This document shows, piece by piece, positions 31,553-38,258 of a DNA stretch of 41,168 bases. The notes below the pieces were generated by a model. That model did no database searches, was not told where the DNA came from, and was given only the letters and a program-made list of their open reading frames with translations. Source of the stretch: an uncultured bacterium (lineage in GTDB: Bacteria; Patescibacteriota; Dojkabacteria; SC72); the NCBI GenBank assembly GCA_903840015.1, contig CAIMEL010000013.1, forward strand, positions 1-41,168, read 5' to 3'. The number at the start of each line of letters is the position of its first letter. The first letter of the stretch is position 1. A program made the position numbers and the translations under genes.

Positions 31553-32239
31553 TCACTTAATCCCCAACTGTTTAGTAAAAATAACAAATCTGTTAATAAA
31601 GTGATTAATTGATAAAAATCCCATAACCAAAGAGAGTTCTACATGCCAATACAAAAAATCAAAATCTATATCATACAGAGAAGGTATCTTACTCCTAACA
31701 ATCATAAACAATCCGAAACCAAATGCAGGTATAAGCAAAGTTAAAAACAATACCGTATTCCAAAAACCATTAAACTTTAAAATATTAATGCCAAACAACA
31801 TATTCTTCTTCACCAACACATATGACAACCAATAAGCAACAACAGAGAAAAGAAAAGGAAACAAAATATTATATCCTTCCATCTTCTTATCACTCTCAAC
31901 CACTACCTCCTCTTTAATCTCATTCTTAACAACCACATTCTCCTCTACATCCCCTATCTCCAAACTATCTAACAATGCATAGGTAGAATTCTTGTGATCA
32001 ACTCCCTTACCATCCTTGTCTTTAAACTCACTCGTCATATCCCTTCCACACCATTCTCGGATATCCATATACTGATCATGAATCTCGACTCTACTTGTAA
32101 TATCGTAAACCTTACCTTCAAATACCATCCAACAGTCACCACTTGTATTATGCTCACCCACATCTTCCTTTGTATATGCAAAAGCTACTCCTGGGAAACA
32201 AAGAATTAGAAAAAGCAACAATCCTAAAATCTTCTTCAT
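31553..32239 (-). CDS. Exported cytochrome b5-like heme domain fused to membrane segments
   Basis: The 228-residue protein has a signal peptide (1-21). A cytochrome b5-fold domain (about 22-105) follows, with CWMVFEGKVYDIT, IREWCGRDMTSEF and two candidate heme ligands: H54, in place of the HPGG histidine, and H82 in VDHKNST. The C-terminal half has three hydrophobic segments with an IPALFGFGLF-like pattern. The heme domain should face outside. The HPGG motif is degenerate (IHDQ), so heme binding is likely but unproven. Two cysteines (C36 and C64) could form a disulfide. It is divergent from the DUF5667-like gene. Confidence 0.8.
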   Translation of the reverse strand: MKKILGLLLFLILCFPGVAFAYTKEDVGEHNTSGDCWMVFEGKVYDITSRVEIHDQYMDIREWCGRDMTSEFKDKDGKGVDHKNSTYALLDSLEIGDVEENVVVKNEIKEEVVVESDKKMEGYNILFPFLFSVVAYWLSYVLVKKNMLFGINILKFNGFWNTVLFLTLLIPAFGFGLFMIVRSKIPSLYDIDFDFLYWHVELSLVMGFLSINHFINRFVIFTKQLGIK

Positions 32240-32265
32240 ACTATTCCTAACTTGAAATTAAATAT

Positions 32266-32293
32266 TTGAAGAGTAATATATTTAGTATATATA
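32266..32293 (+). promoter_or_regulatory. Candidate promoter of the DUF5667-like gene
   Basis: TTGAAG (32266-32271) and TATATA (32288-32293) are separated by 16 bp in a nearly AT-only region that also contains TATAAT at 32292-32297, so the exact -10 is ambiguous. Confidence 0.3.
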
Positions 32294-32315
32294 TAATTTT
32301 AATATATCAAATTAT

Positions 32316-32915
32316 ATGAACAAAGTCCTTGGACTACTACTTGCGGTAGTAGTAATAGTTGGAGGCGGAGGATACCTACTATCCACAAAAGCCAACGCAG
32401 CTACACCTGTAGACCCTCTTTTTCAAGTAGACCTATTCTTCGAAGATGTTCAAAGAGCATTAACTCTAGACGAAGTTAAAAGCGTTGAGTTAGAGCAAGC
32501 AATATTAGAGGAGAGAGAGGCAGAGTATGAGGCTATCTTAGGTGCAGAAGATTCTTCTGAAGAAGAAGTAGAGGATGCTATGCAATATATGAATCAGCAA
32601 AGATTGAGAACATATGAAAGACTTGGCGAGATTCAAGAGAAAATGGAACAGAAAGGTAATACTCAAGCAGCAGAATCCTTGAACAAGGTTCAGAATCAAT
32701 ATTTAGAACATATTGAAAGACAGATAGCTAAAACATCAGAAGCTCAGAAAAAGTTCGAGGGTGTTGGAGAGGAAATGAAACAAGAGATGGAAGAAGAGAA
32801 AAACACATTACAGAACAAAGGTACTGATACACAGAATCAGCAACAGAACCAAGAACAGAATACTGACAATGGTAATGGTGGTGCTTCCAATTCTTCAGGA
32901 AAAGGAAATAACTAA
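32316..32915 (+). CDS. Secreted helical protein, DUF5667-like, with Q/N-rich tail
   Basis: The 199-residue protein has a signal peptide (MNKVLGLLLAVVVIVGGGG, ending near ANA). A long acidic helical region (about 35-165) with coiled-coil periodicity follows, and then a low-complexity Gln/Asn/Gly/Ser tail. The pattern of a short post-signal segment (DPLFQVDLFFEDVQRALT) followed by an antiparallel helical bundle matches proteins annotated as DUF5667 in low-GC uncultured bacteria. Function is unknown. The gene is monocistronic, with a strong intrinsic terminator about 20 bp after the stop. Confidence 0.75.
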   Translation: MNKVLGLLLAVVVIVGGGGYLLSTKANAATPVDPLFQVDLFFEDVQRALTLDEVKSVELEQAILEEREAEYEAILGAEDSSEEEVEDAMQYMNQQRLRTYERLGEIQEKMEQKGNTQAAESLNKVQNQYLEHIERQIAKTSEAQKKFEGVGEEMKQEMEEEKNTLQNKGTDTQNQQQNQEQNTDNGNGGASNSSGKGNN

Positions 32916-32935
32916 AACAAAGCTTTTAGTAAATT

Positions 32936-32967
32936 ATATGGAGGGGAAACCCTCCATATTTTTATTT
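32936..32967 (+). terminator. Strong intrinsic terminator with GAAA tetraloop
   Basis: A perfect 10-bp stem ATATGGAGGG/CCCTCCATAT closed by a GAAA tetraloop is followed by TTTTTATTT on the plus strand. It ends the DUF5667-like gene. The hairpin also lies just past the stop of the convergent 36-codon ORF and may serve both strands. Confidence 0.95.
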
Positions 32968-33072
32968 CAATGCTAACAGAATCAAAGGAATAACCCAAAG
33001 TAACATATATACGAGGACATATTTGTTTCTTACTTTTTCCTCGTTATTACTCTTTTTGTTTAAATCTTCCAT
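32962..33072 (-). CDS. Putative 36-residue single-pass membrane microprotein
   Basis: This ORF is too short for the ORF track. Read from the ATG at 33070-33072 it gives MEDLNKKSNNEEKVRNKY and then a hydrophobic helix VLVYMLLWVIPLILLALK with a TAA stop at the base of the terminator hairpin. The layout is that of a small inner-membrane protein: about 18 charged/polar residues, then about 17 hydrophobic residues and a lysine. Its stop lies exactly where the plus-strand terminator ends, which fits a convergent gene. No Shine-Dalgarno is seen. Chance remains possible in AT-rich DNA. Confidence 0.5.
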   Translation of the reverse strand: MEDLNKKSNNEEKVRNKYVLVYMLLWVIPLILLALK

Positions 33073-33146
33073 ATTTTCAAATCATATTTTAATTCGGTAA
33101 GAGAACATTTTACACAAATCTTACAGGATGTCAAAAGTAGGAGATA

Positions 33147-33176
33147 TTGCAATAGAGTGGTACTATAGGGTATAAT
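33147..33176 (+). promoter_or_regulatory. Sigma-70 promoter upstream of the GC-rich island gene
   Basis: TTGCAA (33147-33152), 18 bp, then consensus TATAAT (33171-33176). It is flanked by an inverted GGAGAT (33140-33145)/ATCTCC (33175-33180), a possible operator. Transcription from about 33183 would give the island gene a leader of about 170 nt that holds the 20-bp hairpin. The rest of 33073-33354 shows no gene. Confidence 0.55.
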
Positions 33177-33273
33177 CTCCTCGTCATAGATAATATATCT
33201 TTTATGATTATTTCTATACAAATTGCTCTTTAAAAAAGAGGTTATACAAATATTTTTCCTTCCAGGGATGGTT

Positions 33274-33323
33274 CTTTACACAGTATTGCTACTAATTAAT
33301 TTTGGTAATAGTACTGTGTAAAG
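33274..33323 (+). repeat. Long hairpin-forming inverted repeat before the island gene
   Basis: The arms CTTTACACAGTA (33274-33285) and TACTGTGTAAAG (33312-33323) are perfect, and the stem continues inward to 20 pairs with one C-A mismatch and wobble pairs, around a 10-nt AT loop. No T tract follows on either strand, so it is not an ordinary terminator. It ends 31 bp before the ATG and lies at the left edge of the GC-rich island. Confidence 0.8.
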
Positions 33324-33354
33324 GTCACCGTTCAAGTAACAAAGGAAATATAAC

Positions 33355-34137
33355 ATGAAGAAAGTCCTGTATCTGGTTCTTGTACTTTCGCTCCTAATTG
33401 GAGCCGTCGGCGTGCCAACTAGCACAGCGAATGCTAAAGGCACAACCAACCCAGGAATCTTCTGGGCGCACAATTACTGCAATAACAATCATCCCCCCAT
33501 CGATTGGGATCTGTTGGAGCTAATCCTTCAGTCCATAATTGACGGGTCATCCAATGTCACGTATTTTGCCGATGGCCTGAGGGTCATTGCAAACGGGGTG
33601 CATTACAAGCTCCCTTACATGACTGCGGCGGATGATGTTCTGGGGACCATCTTTGATGTGGCTAAAACCCACAAATGGGGTGGCACTCTAACCGGGGACG
33701 CTCTGAAGGCCAAGAAAGCTATAATGCAGGGGGTTGCAAAGCTATGGAAAGATGCCAAGCCAACAACTTTGCAAAAGTGGCAGGAAGCCATCGATGGAGA
33801 GAGGAGTAACTACTCCAATTCGCATTGTCCCGAGAAGAAACGTATTGTCGTCCCCAAGTGGATTCCTGTACCAGTGGCTATACCCAAGCCTGAACCAAAC
33901 CGGATCATCCCAAACCTTTACACAGTTTTGAGTGATGGTAGCGTTCTCCGAGGGTACAACACGGAGGGGGTAACAATCCTGACGAGCTATTCGCTTAGCC
34001 AAAAGCAGATTGATGACATCATCAAAGTTACCTTAGGCACAGCGATTATCGCAGGGACAACATATCTGATAGTACAATCAGGAGGAACTCTCACACCAAT
34101 TGTCATTCCAATGGCATCGATGATGCTGACAAGATAA
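33355..34137 (+). CDS. Secreted protein of unknown family in a GC-rich island
   Basis: The 260-residue protein has a signal peptide (MKKVLYLVLVLSLLIG, cleavage near ANA-KG), a mature part with three cysteines, a proline-rich segment (VPVAIPKPEP, near 185) and a hydrophobic C-terminal stretch (about 225-255) that could insert into a membrane. No family or catalytic motif is recognised. The start is supported by AAAGGA 8-9 nt upstream. Sampled 60-base lines of the gene are about 50-55 percent G+C against roughly a third in flanking genes, with GC-ending codons unusual in its neighbours. This points to recent transfer. Inverted repeats flank it. A secreted effector or toxin is conceivable but not shown. 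Confidence 0.8.
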   Translation: MKKVLYLVLVLSLLIGAVGVPTSTANAKGTTNPGIFWAHNYCNNNHPPIDWDLLELILQSIIDGSSNVTYFADGLRVIANGVHYKLPYMTAADDVLGTIFDVAKTHKWGGTLTGDALKAKKAIMQGVAKLWKDAKPTTLQKWQEAIDGERSNYSNSHCPEKKRIVVPKWIPVPVAIPKPEPNRIIPNLYTVLSDGSVLRGYNTEGVTILTSYSLSQKQIDDIIKVTLGTAIIAGTTYLIVQSGGTLTPIVIPMASMMLTR

Positions 34138-34146
34138 CTTGAGGAA

Positions 34147-34191
34147 AGAGAGAGCAAGGTGTTTCTTGGTGACCTTCACCTTGTTCTCTCT
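34147..34191. repeat. Inverted repeat closing the GC-rich island; possible bidirectional terminator
   Basis: AGAGAGAGCAAGGTG (34147-34161) pairs with CACCTTGTTCTCTCT (34177-34191): 15 pairs including one G-T, 15-nt loop. It lies between the convergent stops at 34137 and 34197. On the minus strand it is followed only by a weak TTTCCTC. The loop holds GGTGACCTT, the exact inverse of AAGGTCACC at 33321-33329. Confidence 0.7.
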
Positions 34192-34196
34192 ACTAC

Positions 34197-35141
34197 TCAA
34201 TCCCTCTTTGTATAACCTCTTTTGTTTCTTAATGCAGAAACTATTTCCAAGTCAGCTTCACCCCAATACATATGTATTAAATCTTCCATTCTTTGTCTTT
34301 TTTCGTCATCCTTAGAAACCATGTCATATATCTCTTGTAAAACATATGCATCAGAACCATGGGATAAACCCGTACCATCAAGAACCTTAGTACAATATCT
34401 AATCATACTCTCTATAACTAGCTCTTCTTTTGAAGGATCACCAGCAACAAGTTCTATTCCTTTTTGGGAGAGAGCAAGTCCTATACCAAATTTATACATC
34501 ATATCTGATGGAGATTTCTCAATATTCTCAATTATAAAATCTAGATTCTCCATAGTAAAATCTAACCCTATATGCATAACAGAAATACCATAAATATCCT
34601 CTAAAACTTTCCTAACATCTTCCCTGGGAAATCTGTCTAGTCCAAAATCAAGGAAAGCAACTTTTCTTAAACCACTCTCCAAAATATTTCCATTACCCTT
34701 AATCCACCCTTCTACACTCTCAACATCCACTATTTTCGAAAAATCCTCAGGTTCTTTTTCATATCTAAATATATACTGCACATCTTCTAAAGAGAGATAG
34801 CATCTGACTGATTGAAGTTTTGAATTAAGAATAGCTTCATAATAATAGCTACTTGAGGATGATCCACCATACACCTCTTTAGGTTCCACTGAAAGGAGAG
34901 AAACTGTGAAATTATCACCTCGTTCTGGCTCTTCTAAAGTTTCCATATCAATAGGCATAGAGAAAAGATTTTCATCTGCTATATAGTTTCCAACCGAACC
35001 AATCTCATACAAATTCTTAAATTCTTTTTTTCTTGGTGCACCCTCTATCTCTTTAGTCATCTCATCATTTAAATCTTCAACCCCTCCCACATATATGTTG
35101 TAATCAGAGCTGTATGAAATTTCTATCTGTTCTTTTTCCAT
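34197..35141 (-). CDS. Hypothetical acidic cytoplasmic protein
   Basis: The 314-residue protein has no signal peptide or membrane segment and is rich in Glu and Asp. It has a Ser/Tyr run near residue 95 (GGSSSSSYYYE), a mixed alpha/beta middle and a helical C-terminal half. No family or catalytic motif is recognised. It lies between the GC-rich island and tRNA-Pro and is read on the same strand as the tRNA, 45 bp downstream of it. Codon use looks like the AT-rich resident genes, so it marks the right border of the foreign segment. Confidence 0.75.
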   Translation of the reverse strand: MEKEQIEISYSSDYNIYVGGVEDLNDEMTKEIEGAPRKKEFKNLYEIGSVGNYIADENLFSMPIDMETLEEPERGDNFTVSLLSVEPKEVYGGSSSSSYYYEAILNSKLQSVRCYLSLEDVQYIFRYEKEPEDFSKIVDVESVEGWIKGNGNILESGLRKVAFLDFGLDRFPREDVRKVLEDIYGISVMHIGLDFTMENLDFIIENIEKSPSDMMYKFGIGLALSQKGIELVAGDPSKEELVIESMIRYCTKVLDGTGLSHGSDAYVLQEIYDMVSKDDEKRQRMEDLIHMYWGEADLEIVSALRNKRGYTKRD

Positions 35142-35186
35142 TATTCTTTATCTCAATTTATCTAGACTGTCCATGTTCCGCTAAAA

Positions 35187-35260
35187 TCGGGGTGACACGA
35201 CTTGAACGTGCGACCTCTTGCACCCCATGCAAGCGTTCTGGCCATCTGAACTACACCCCG
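35187..35260 (-). tRNA. tRNA-Pro (anticodon GGG)
   Basis: The 74-nt minus-strand cloverleaf has acceptor stem CGGGGTG/CACCCCG with the C1-G72 pair typical of bacterial tRNA-Pro and discriminator A. The D arm is GTTC...GAAC. The anticodon arm CTTGC-ATGGGGT-GCAAG gives GGG followed by G37. The T arm is GCACG-TTCAAGT-CGTGT. No encoded CCA. It sits between two same-strand genes with 9 bp upstream and 45 bp downstream, so processing from a longer transcript is likely. Confidence 0.94.
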
Positions 35261-35269
35261 TAGTAAACA

Positions 35270-35851
35270 TTATAACCCAATTTCAGTATCAATTTCACGC
35301 AAACTCTTTAAAGATATTTCAATAAATTCATCCAGTGATATCCCAATCTTCTCAATATCATATATCAACTCTCTTCTAACTGCCTTTGCAAAATCCTTCT
35401 TCTTAAATTTCTTCTTAACACTCTCAACATCAACACTTGATATCTTTTTGTCTGGCTGAACCAAAGCACATGCTACTAAAAACCCAGAAATTGTCTCACT
35501 CGCAGAAAGTGCGTAATCAAGCTTAGACTCTCTCTTCTGCTGTATATCAGGGTGCTCCTCGTAGTGAGATTTAATAGCGTGATACATCTCCTCTGGTATA
35601 TCCTCTCCTACAACAAGAGATTCCATCTCTAGAATTTTGTCAAACTCTACAACATGTCTCTTCGGATCCTTACCTACATAATCATAATCCAGATCATGAA
35701 TCAAACCTGAAATGCCCCACACCTCTTCATCTTCACCAAACTTTCTTGCCAAAGCCCTCATTATGACTTCACTTTCCCTCATATGCAATTTTAGCCAAGG
35801 CGTTGTGACATATTTCTCCACAAGTTTAAACGCTTCTTCTCTAGATATCAT
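35270..35851 (-). CDS. HD-domain phosphohydrolase
   Basis: The 193-residue protein has an HD-superfamily metal site: H (LKLHMRESEVIMRAL), then HDLDYDYVG as the HD doublet, followed by KSHYEEHP and a C-terminal aspartate-containing helix. The arrangement resembles small HD proteins acting on nucleotides or other phosphomonoesters. The substrate is unknown. It overlaps the HAD gene by 11 bp, so the two hydrolases are translationally coupled and may act together. tRNA-Pro follows 9 bp after the stop. Confidence 0.88.
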   Translation of the reverse strand: MISREEAFKLVEKYVTTPWLKLHMRESEVIMRALARKFGEDEEVWGISGLIHDLDYDYVGKDPKRHVVEFDKILEMESLVVGEDIPEEMYHAIKSHYEEHPDIQQKRESKLDYALSASETISGFLVACALVQPDKKISSVDVESVKKKFKKKDFAKAVRRELIYDIEKIGISLDEFIEISLKSLREIDTEIGL

Positions 35852-36242
35852 GTTTTAGTATTTCATCTAATTTTAACTTTGTTCTCTCTGTATTCTCAAA
35901 AAGCACTCCCATTATACCAAAACTCTCAGCAACAAGAATGTTTTCCTTCTCATCATCTACAAAAATCATATCCTCAAACTTACATTCCAATCCCTTCTCC
36001 AGATTTTCGTATGCCCTTACATCAGGCTTACGATACTGCTCGCAATATATTACCCTACTAAAGAATTTGAGAAATGGGATATTAGCATCTACCTCTTCAA
36101 CAAAGTCACTTCTAGTATTGGTAAAAAGACAAAGTTCGTAACCTCTAGAATACAGTAGCTCGAGAAAAGTAATTAACTCAATATTGAGACCATAATCTCG
36201 AGAATATATTACATTCCAGAAGTCAAACAGAATCTTTTTCAT
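35841..36242 (-). CDS. HAD-superfamily hydrolase, short form
   Basis: The 133-residue protein has HAD motif I (ILFDFWNVIYS), motif II (LFTNTRS), a lysine (YRKPDVRAYE) and motif IV (MIFVDDEKENI). The second aspartate of DxD is replaced by tryptophan, as in some members with DxG or DxW loops, so phosphatase chemistry may be altered. It has only a minimal cap, which explains the small size. It overlaps the HD gene and is divergent from the DUF3048 operon. The promoter places its ATG only about 4 nt from the predicted transcript start. Confidence 0.87.
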   Translation of the reverse strand: MKKILFDFWNVIYSRDYGLNIELITFLELLYSRGYELCLFTNTRSDFVEEVDANIPFLKFFSRVIYCEQYRKPDVRAYENLEKGLECKFEDMIFVDDEKENILVAESFGIMGVLFENTERTKLKLDEILKHDI

Positions 36243-36252
36243 CGTTACTAAA

Positions 36253-36281
36253 AGTATATTCTAATTACACCTTCCTTTCCA
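36253..36281 (-). promoter_or_regulatory. Promoter of the HAD/HD genes
   Basis: The minus strand has TGGAAA (36276-36281), 17 bp, TATACT (36253-36258). The ATG at 36242 lies 10 nt past the -10, so the mRNA would be nearly leaderless. Confidence 0.45.
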
Positions 36282-36290
36282 GAAAACACC

Positions 36291-36320
36291 TTGCAATCCT
36301 TTTGAACCTAGTAGTATATT
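36291..36320 (+). promoter_or_regulatory. Promoter of the DUF3048-miaA operon
   Basis: TTGCAA (36291-36296), 18 bp, TATATT (36315-36320). The ATG at 36332 is 11 nt after the -10, giving a leader of only about 5 nt. Confidence 0.45.
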
Positions 36321-36331
36321 GTATATGAATC

Positions 36332-37663
36332 ATGGGAAAAACCTTCAATATCACAGATAAAAAAGCAGATGTGGAGATAGTAGAAACAAAACCTCCCAAG
36401 GAAGAAATTGTTCCCCAGAAAGAAGAGGTTAAAAATCCAGTACAGGAGCGGGGAAATACCGAACCTGTCACAGAGAATTCGGGGGAGGAGAACATCAAAG
36501 TAAAGAAAGTGTTCAACTTCAAACCTTTCATCTTTCCAATTGTTGCCATACTCTGCTTAACTGGAATTGCTCTTTTCTACTACTTCGGTATTTACAAAGC
36601 CAAACCACTCTCTCCATCAGATGTAATCTCTTTTAATCCTAACTACATAGCCGCACTACCGACCTCCTCTATGTTTAAATCAGAATTACATCTCCTTTCC
36701 AAACCTAACGAACCAAAAACAGAAGCCAGTCCTCTGAACGGTATTCTCTTTACTAAGAAAGAGATAGATGAGTTAAAGAAAAAACGTCCTGTGGCTGTAA
36801 TGATTAACAATCACTCCATGTCGAGACCACAATCAGGTTTAAATTCCTCAGACATTGTTATCGAAGCCGATGCAGAAGGAGGAATAACTAGATATATGGC
36901 GATATTTTGGAGTGATGCTCCAAAGAAAGTTGGTCCTTTCAGAAGTATGAGACAGTATCATGTTGAATGGGCTAGTGAATATGATCCCCTCATAATTCGT
37001 AGTGGATGTGCAACTACTGACAACCCAAGAACAAACTCTTGTGGAAACATTAGGGCATACGGGTTGAAAGATATAGCAAATATTGGAGGTTGGAGAGAGT
37101 ATGATGGTAGAAGATTTGCTCCACATAACTATTACAGCTCCGTTATTAGTGCTTGGGAATATGCTGAAAAAGTTAACTGGGGAGGATTTCCAACAACTAT
37201 ACAGGCTTGGCAGTTTAAAAGAGATGCAAATATTGAGGACAGAGGGAAGAAGACAGTTGTTAAAACAGTATTTCACAAAAGGTTAAACAACGGAGGACTG
37301 TATGATGCAACTTGGACATATGATCCTGTTACTAACAGCTATTTCAGAAAGGTCGGCGGGAAAGTAGATATTGATCAAGAGAGTAATACCCAAGTATATG
37401 CAAAAAATATTGTAATTCAGGAAGTCAAAATGGTTTCCGCAGGAGATTCAAAAGGTCGTGTAATTATTGATACTATAGGGGAAGGGGATGCCGTTTTCCT
37501 CATAGATGGCAACATTGTTGAAGGTAAATGGAAGAAAACATCAAGAACAGACAGAACAAAATATTACGATAACAGTGGTAATCCGATACAATTTAATAGA
37601 GGACGTATTTGGATTTCTATGATTCCCCTATCTGACGGAGAATTTGATATAATTGAACAATAA
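36332..37663 (+). CDS. DUF3048-family membrane-anchored protein (YerB-like)
   Basis: The 443-residue protein has a disordered E/K/P-rich cytoplasmic N-terminus of about 60 residues, one membrane segment (about 66-88) and an extracellular DUF3048 region. That region shows RPVAVMINNHSMSRPQSGL, DIVIEADAEGGITRYMAIF, VGPFRSMRQYHVEWA and, in the C-terminal half, an RGRIWISMIP ending. These are the conserved blocks of Bacillus YerB-type proteins, normally lipoproteins; here a transmembrane anchor replaces the lipobox. Biochemical function is unknown. It heads a five-gene operon with a near-leaderless start. Confidence 0.88.
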   Translation: MGKTFNITDKKADVEIVETKPPKEEIVPQKEEVKNPVQERGNTEPVTENSGEENIKVKKVFNFKPFIFPIVAILCLTGIALFYYFGIYKAKPLSPSDVISFNPNYIAALPTSSMFKSELHLLSKPNEPKTEASPLNGILFTKKEIDELKKKRPVAVMINNHSMSRPQSGLNSSDIVIEADAEGGITRYMAIFWSDAPKKVGPFRSMRQYHVEWASEYDPLIIRSGCATTDNPRTNSCGNIRAYGLKDIANIGGWREYDGRRFAPHNYYSSVISAWEYAEKVNWGGFPTTIQAWQFKRDANIEDRGKKTVVKTVFHKRLNNGGLYDATWTYDPVTNSYFRKVGGKVDIDQESNTQVYAKNIVIQEVKMVSAGDSKGRVIIDTIGEGDAVFLIDGNIVEGKWKKTSRTDRTKYYDNSGNPIQFNRGRIWISMIPLSDGEFDIIEQ

Positions 37664-37684
37664 TATTAAGCAGGTTGGGGAACT

Positions 37685-38257
37685 ATGCTAAAAAAACTTT
37701 TCATCTCAAAGGTGAGGATTAGAATCCTCGAACAGTATATGAGTGATTTAAGTAATACCTTTCATGTTAGAGGGTTAGTAAGAATTCTTGACGAAGAAAT
37801 TAATGCTGTTCGAAGAGAACTTCTTAATCTTGAAGCTGCAGGTATATTAAAATCCCAAAAAGATGGAAACAAATTGGTATACAGGATAAATAAGAAGTGC
37901 CCAATCCTTTGGGAATTAAGATCTATGTTCTTCAAGGAGTCAGCTGTAGGAAAGAAAATATTAGAAGTAGTTCATTCAGTAGAGGGTACTATACTTGTAG
38001 TACTAACCGAAAGTTTTCTGAAAAAGAAATATACAAATCCTACAGATGTAGATTTCCTTTTCATTGGAGAGATGAAAGTACGAGACCTATCAATAGCCAT
38101 CAATGAGGCTGAAAAAGAACTTGGTCGAGAGATACGATTTAGTGCTATCAGAAAGGAAGATTTTGACTTCGCAAGAAAAAAGAAAGAACCATTCTTGATG
38201 AATATCCTAGAAAACGATAAGATAATCATGTTCGGACAGATATCTGATCTTCTCTAG
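37685..38257 (+). CDS. Winged-helix regulator fused to a nucleotidyltransferase-like domain
   Basis: The 190-residue protein has an ArsR/MarR-type winged helix (about 1-80, HVRGLVRILDEEINAVRRELLNLEAAGIL plus a basic wing). A MNT-type nucleotidyltransferase-like domain follows (VLTESFLKKKYTNPTDVDFLFIGE, about 100-150). The usual GSxxxGxxxxxSDxD signature is reduced: the GS is missing, while TDVDFL keeps the acidic pair. It may therefore be a DNA-binding sensor rather than an active transferase. Similar fusions are common in uncultured small-genome bacteria. It lies 21 bp after the DUF3048 gene and 1 bp before the SecD-like gene. It may autoregulate the operon. Confidence 0.8.
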   Translation: MLKKLFISKVRIRILEQYMSDLSNTFHVRGLVRILDEEINAVRRELLNLEAAGILKSQKDGNKLVYRINKKCPILWELRSMFFKESAVGKKILEVVHSVEGTILVVLTESFLKKKYTNPTDVDFLFIGEMKVRDLSIAINEAEKELGREIRFSAIRKEDFDFARKKKEPFLMNILENDKIIMFGQISDLL

Positions 38258-38258
38258 C

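Noticed and set aside
33160-33171. ACTATAGGG resembling the end of a T7 promoter
   Set aside because: Only nine bases match and the rest of the 17-bp core is absent. The same bases form the spacer of a normal TTGCAA-18-TATAAT promoter.
33274-33323. Integron attC site
   Set aside because: An imperfect hairpin is present, but the paired R'/R'' core sites (GTTRRRY and its complement) are not found at its ends and no integrase is nearby.
33274-33323. Intrinsic terminator
   Set aside because: The stem is AT-rich and no T tract follows on either strand.
34222-34593. 123-aa plus-strand ORF antisense to the 314-aa protein
   Set aside because: Shadow frame: serine-rich, with no start signal or separate evidence.
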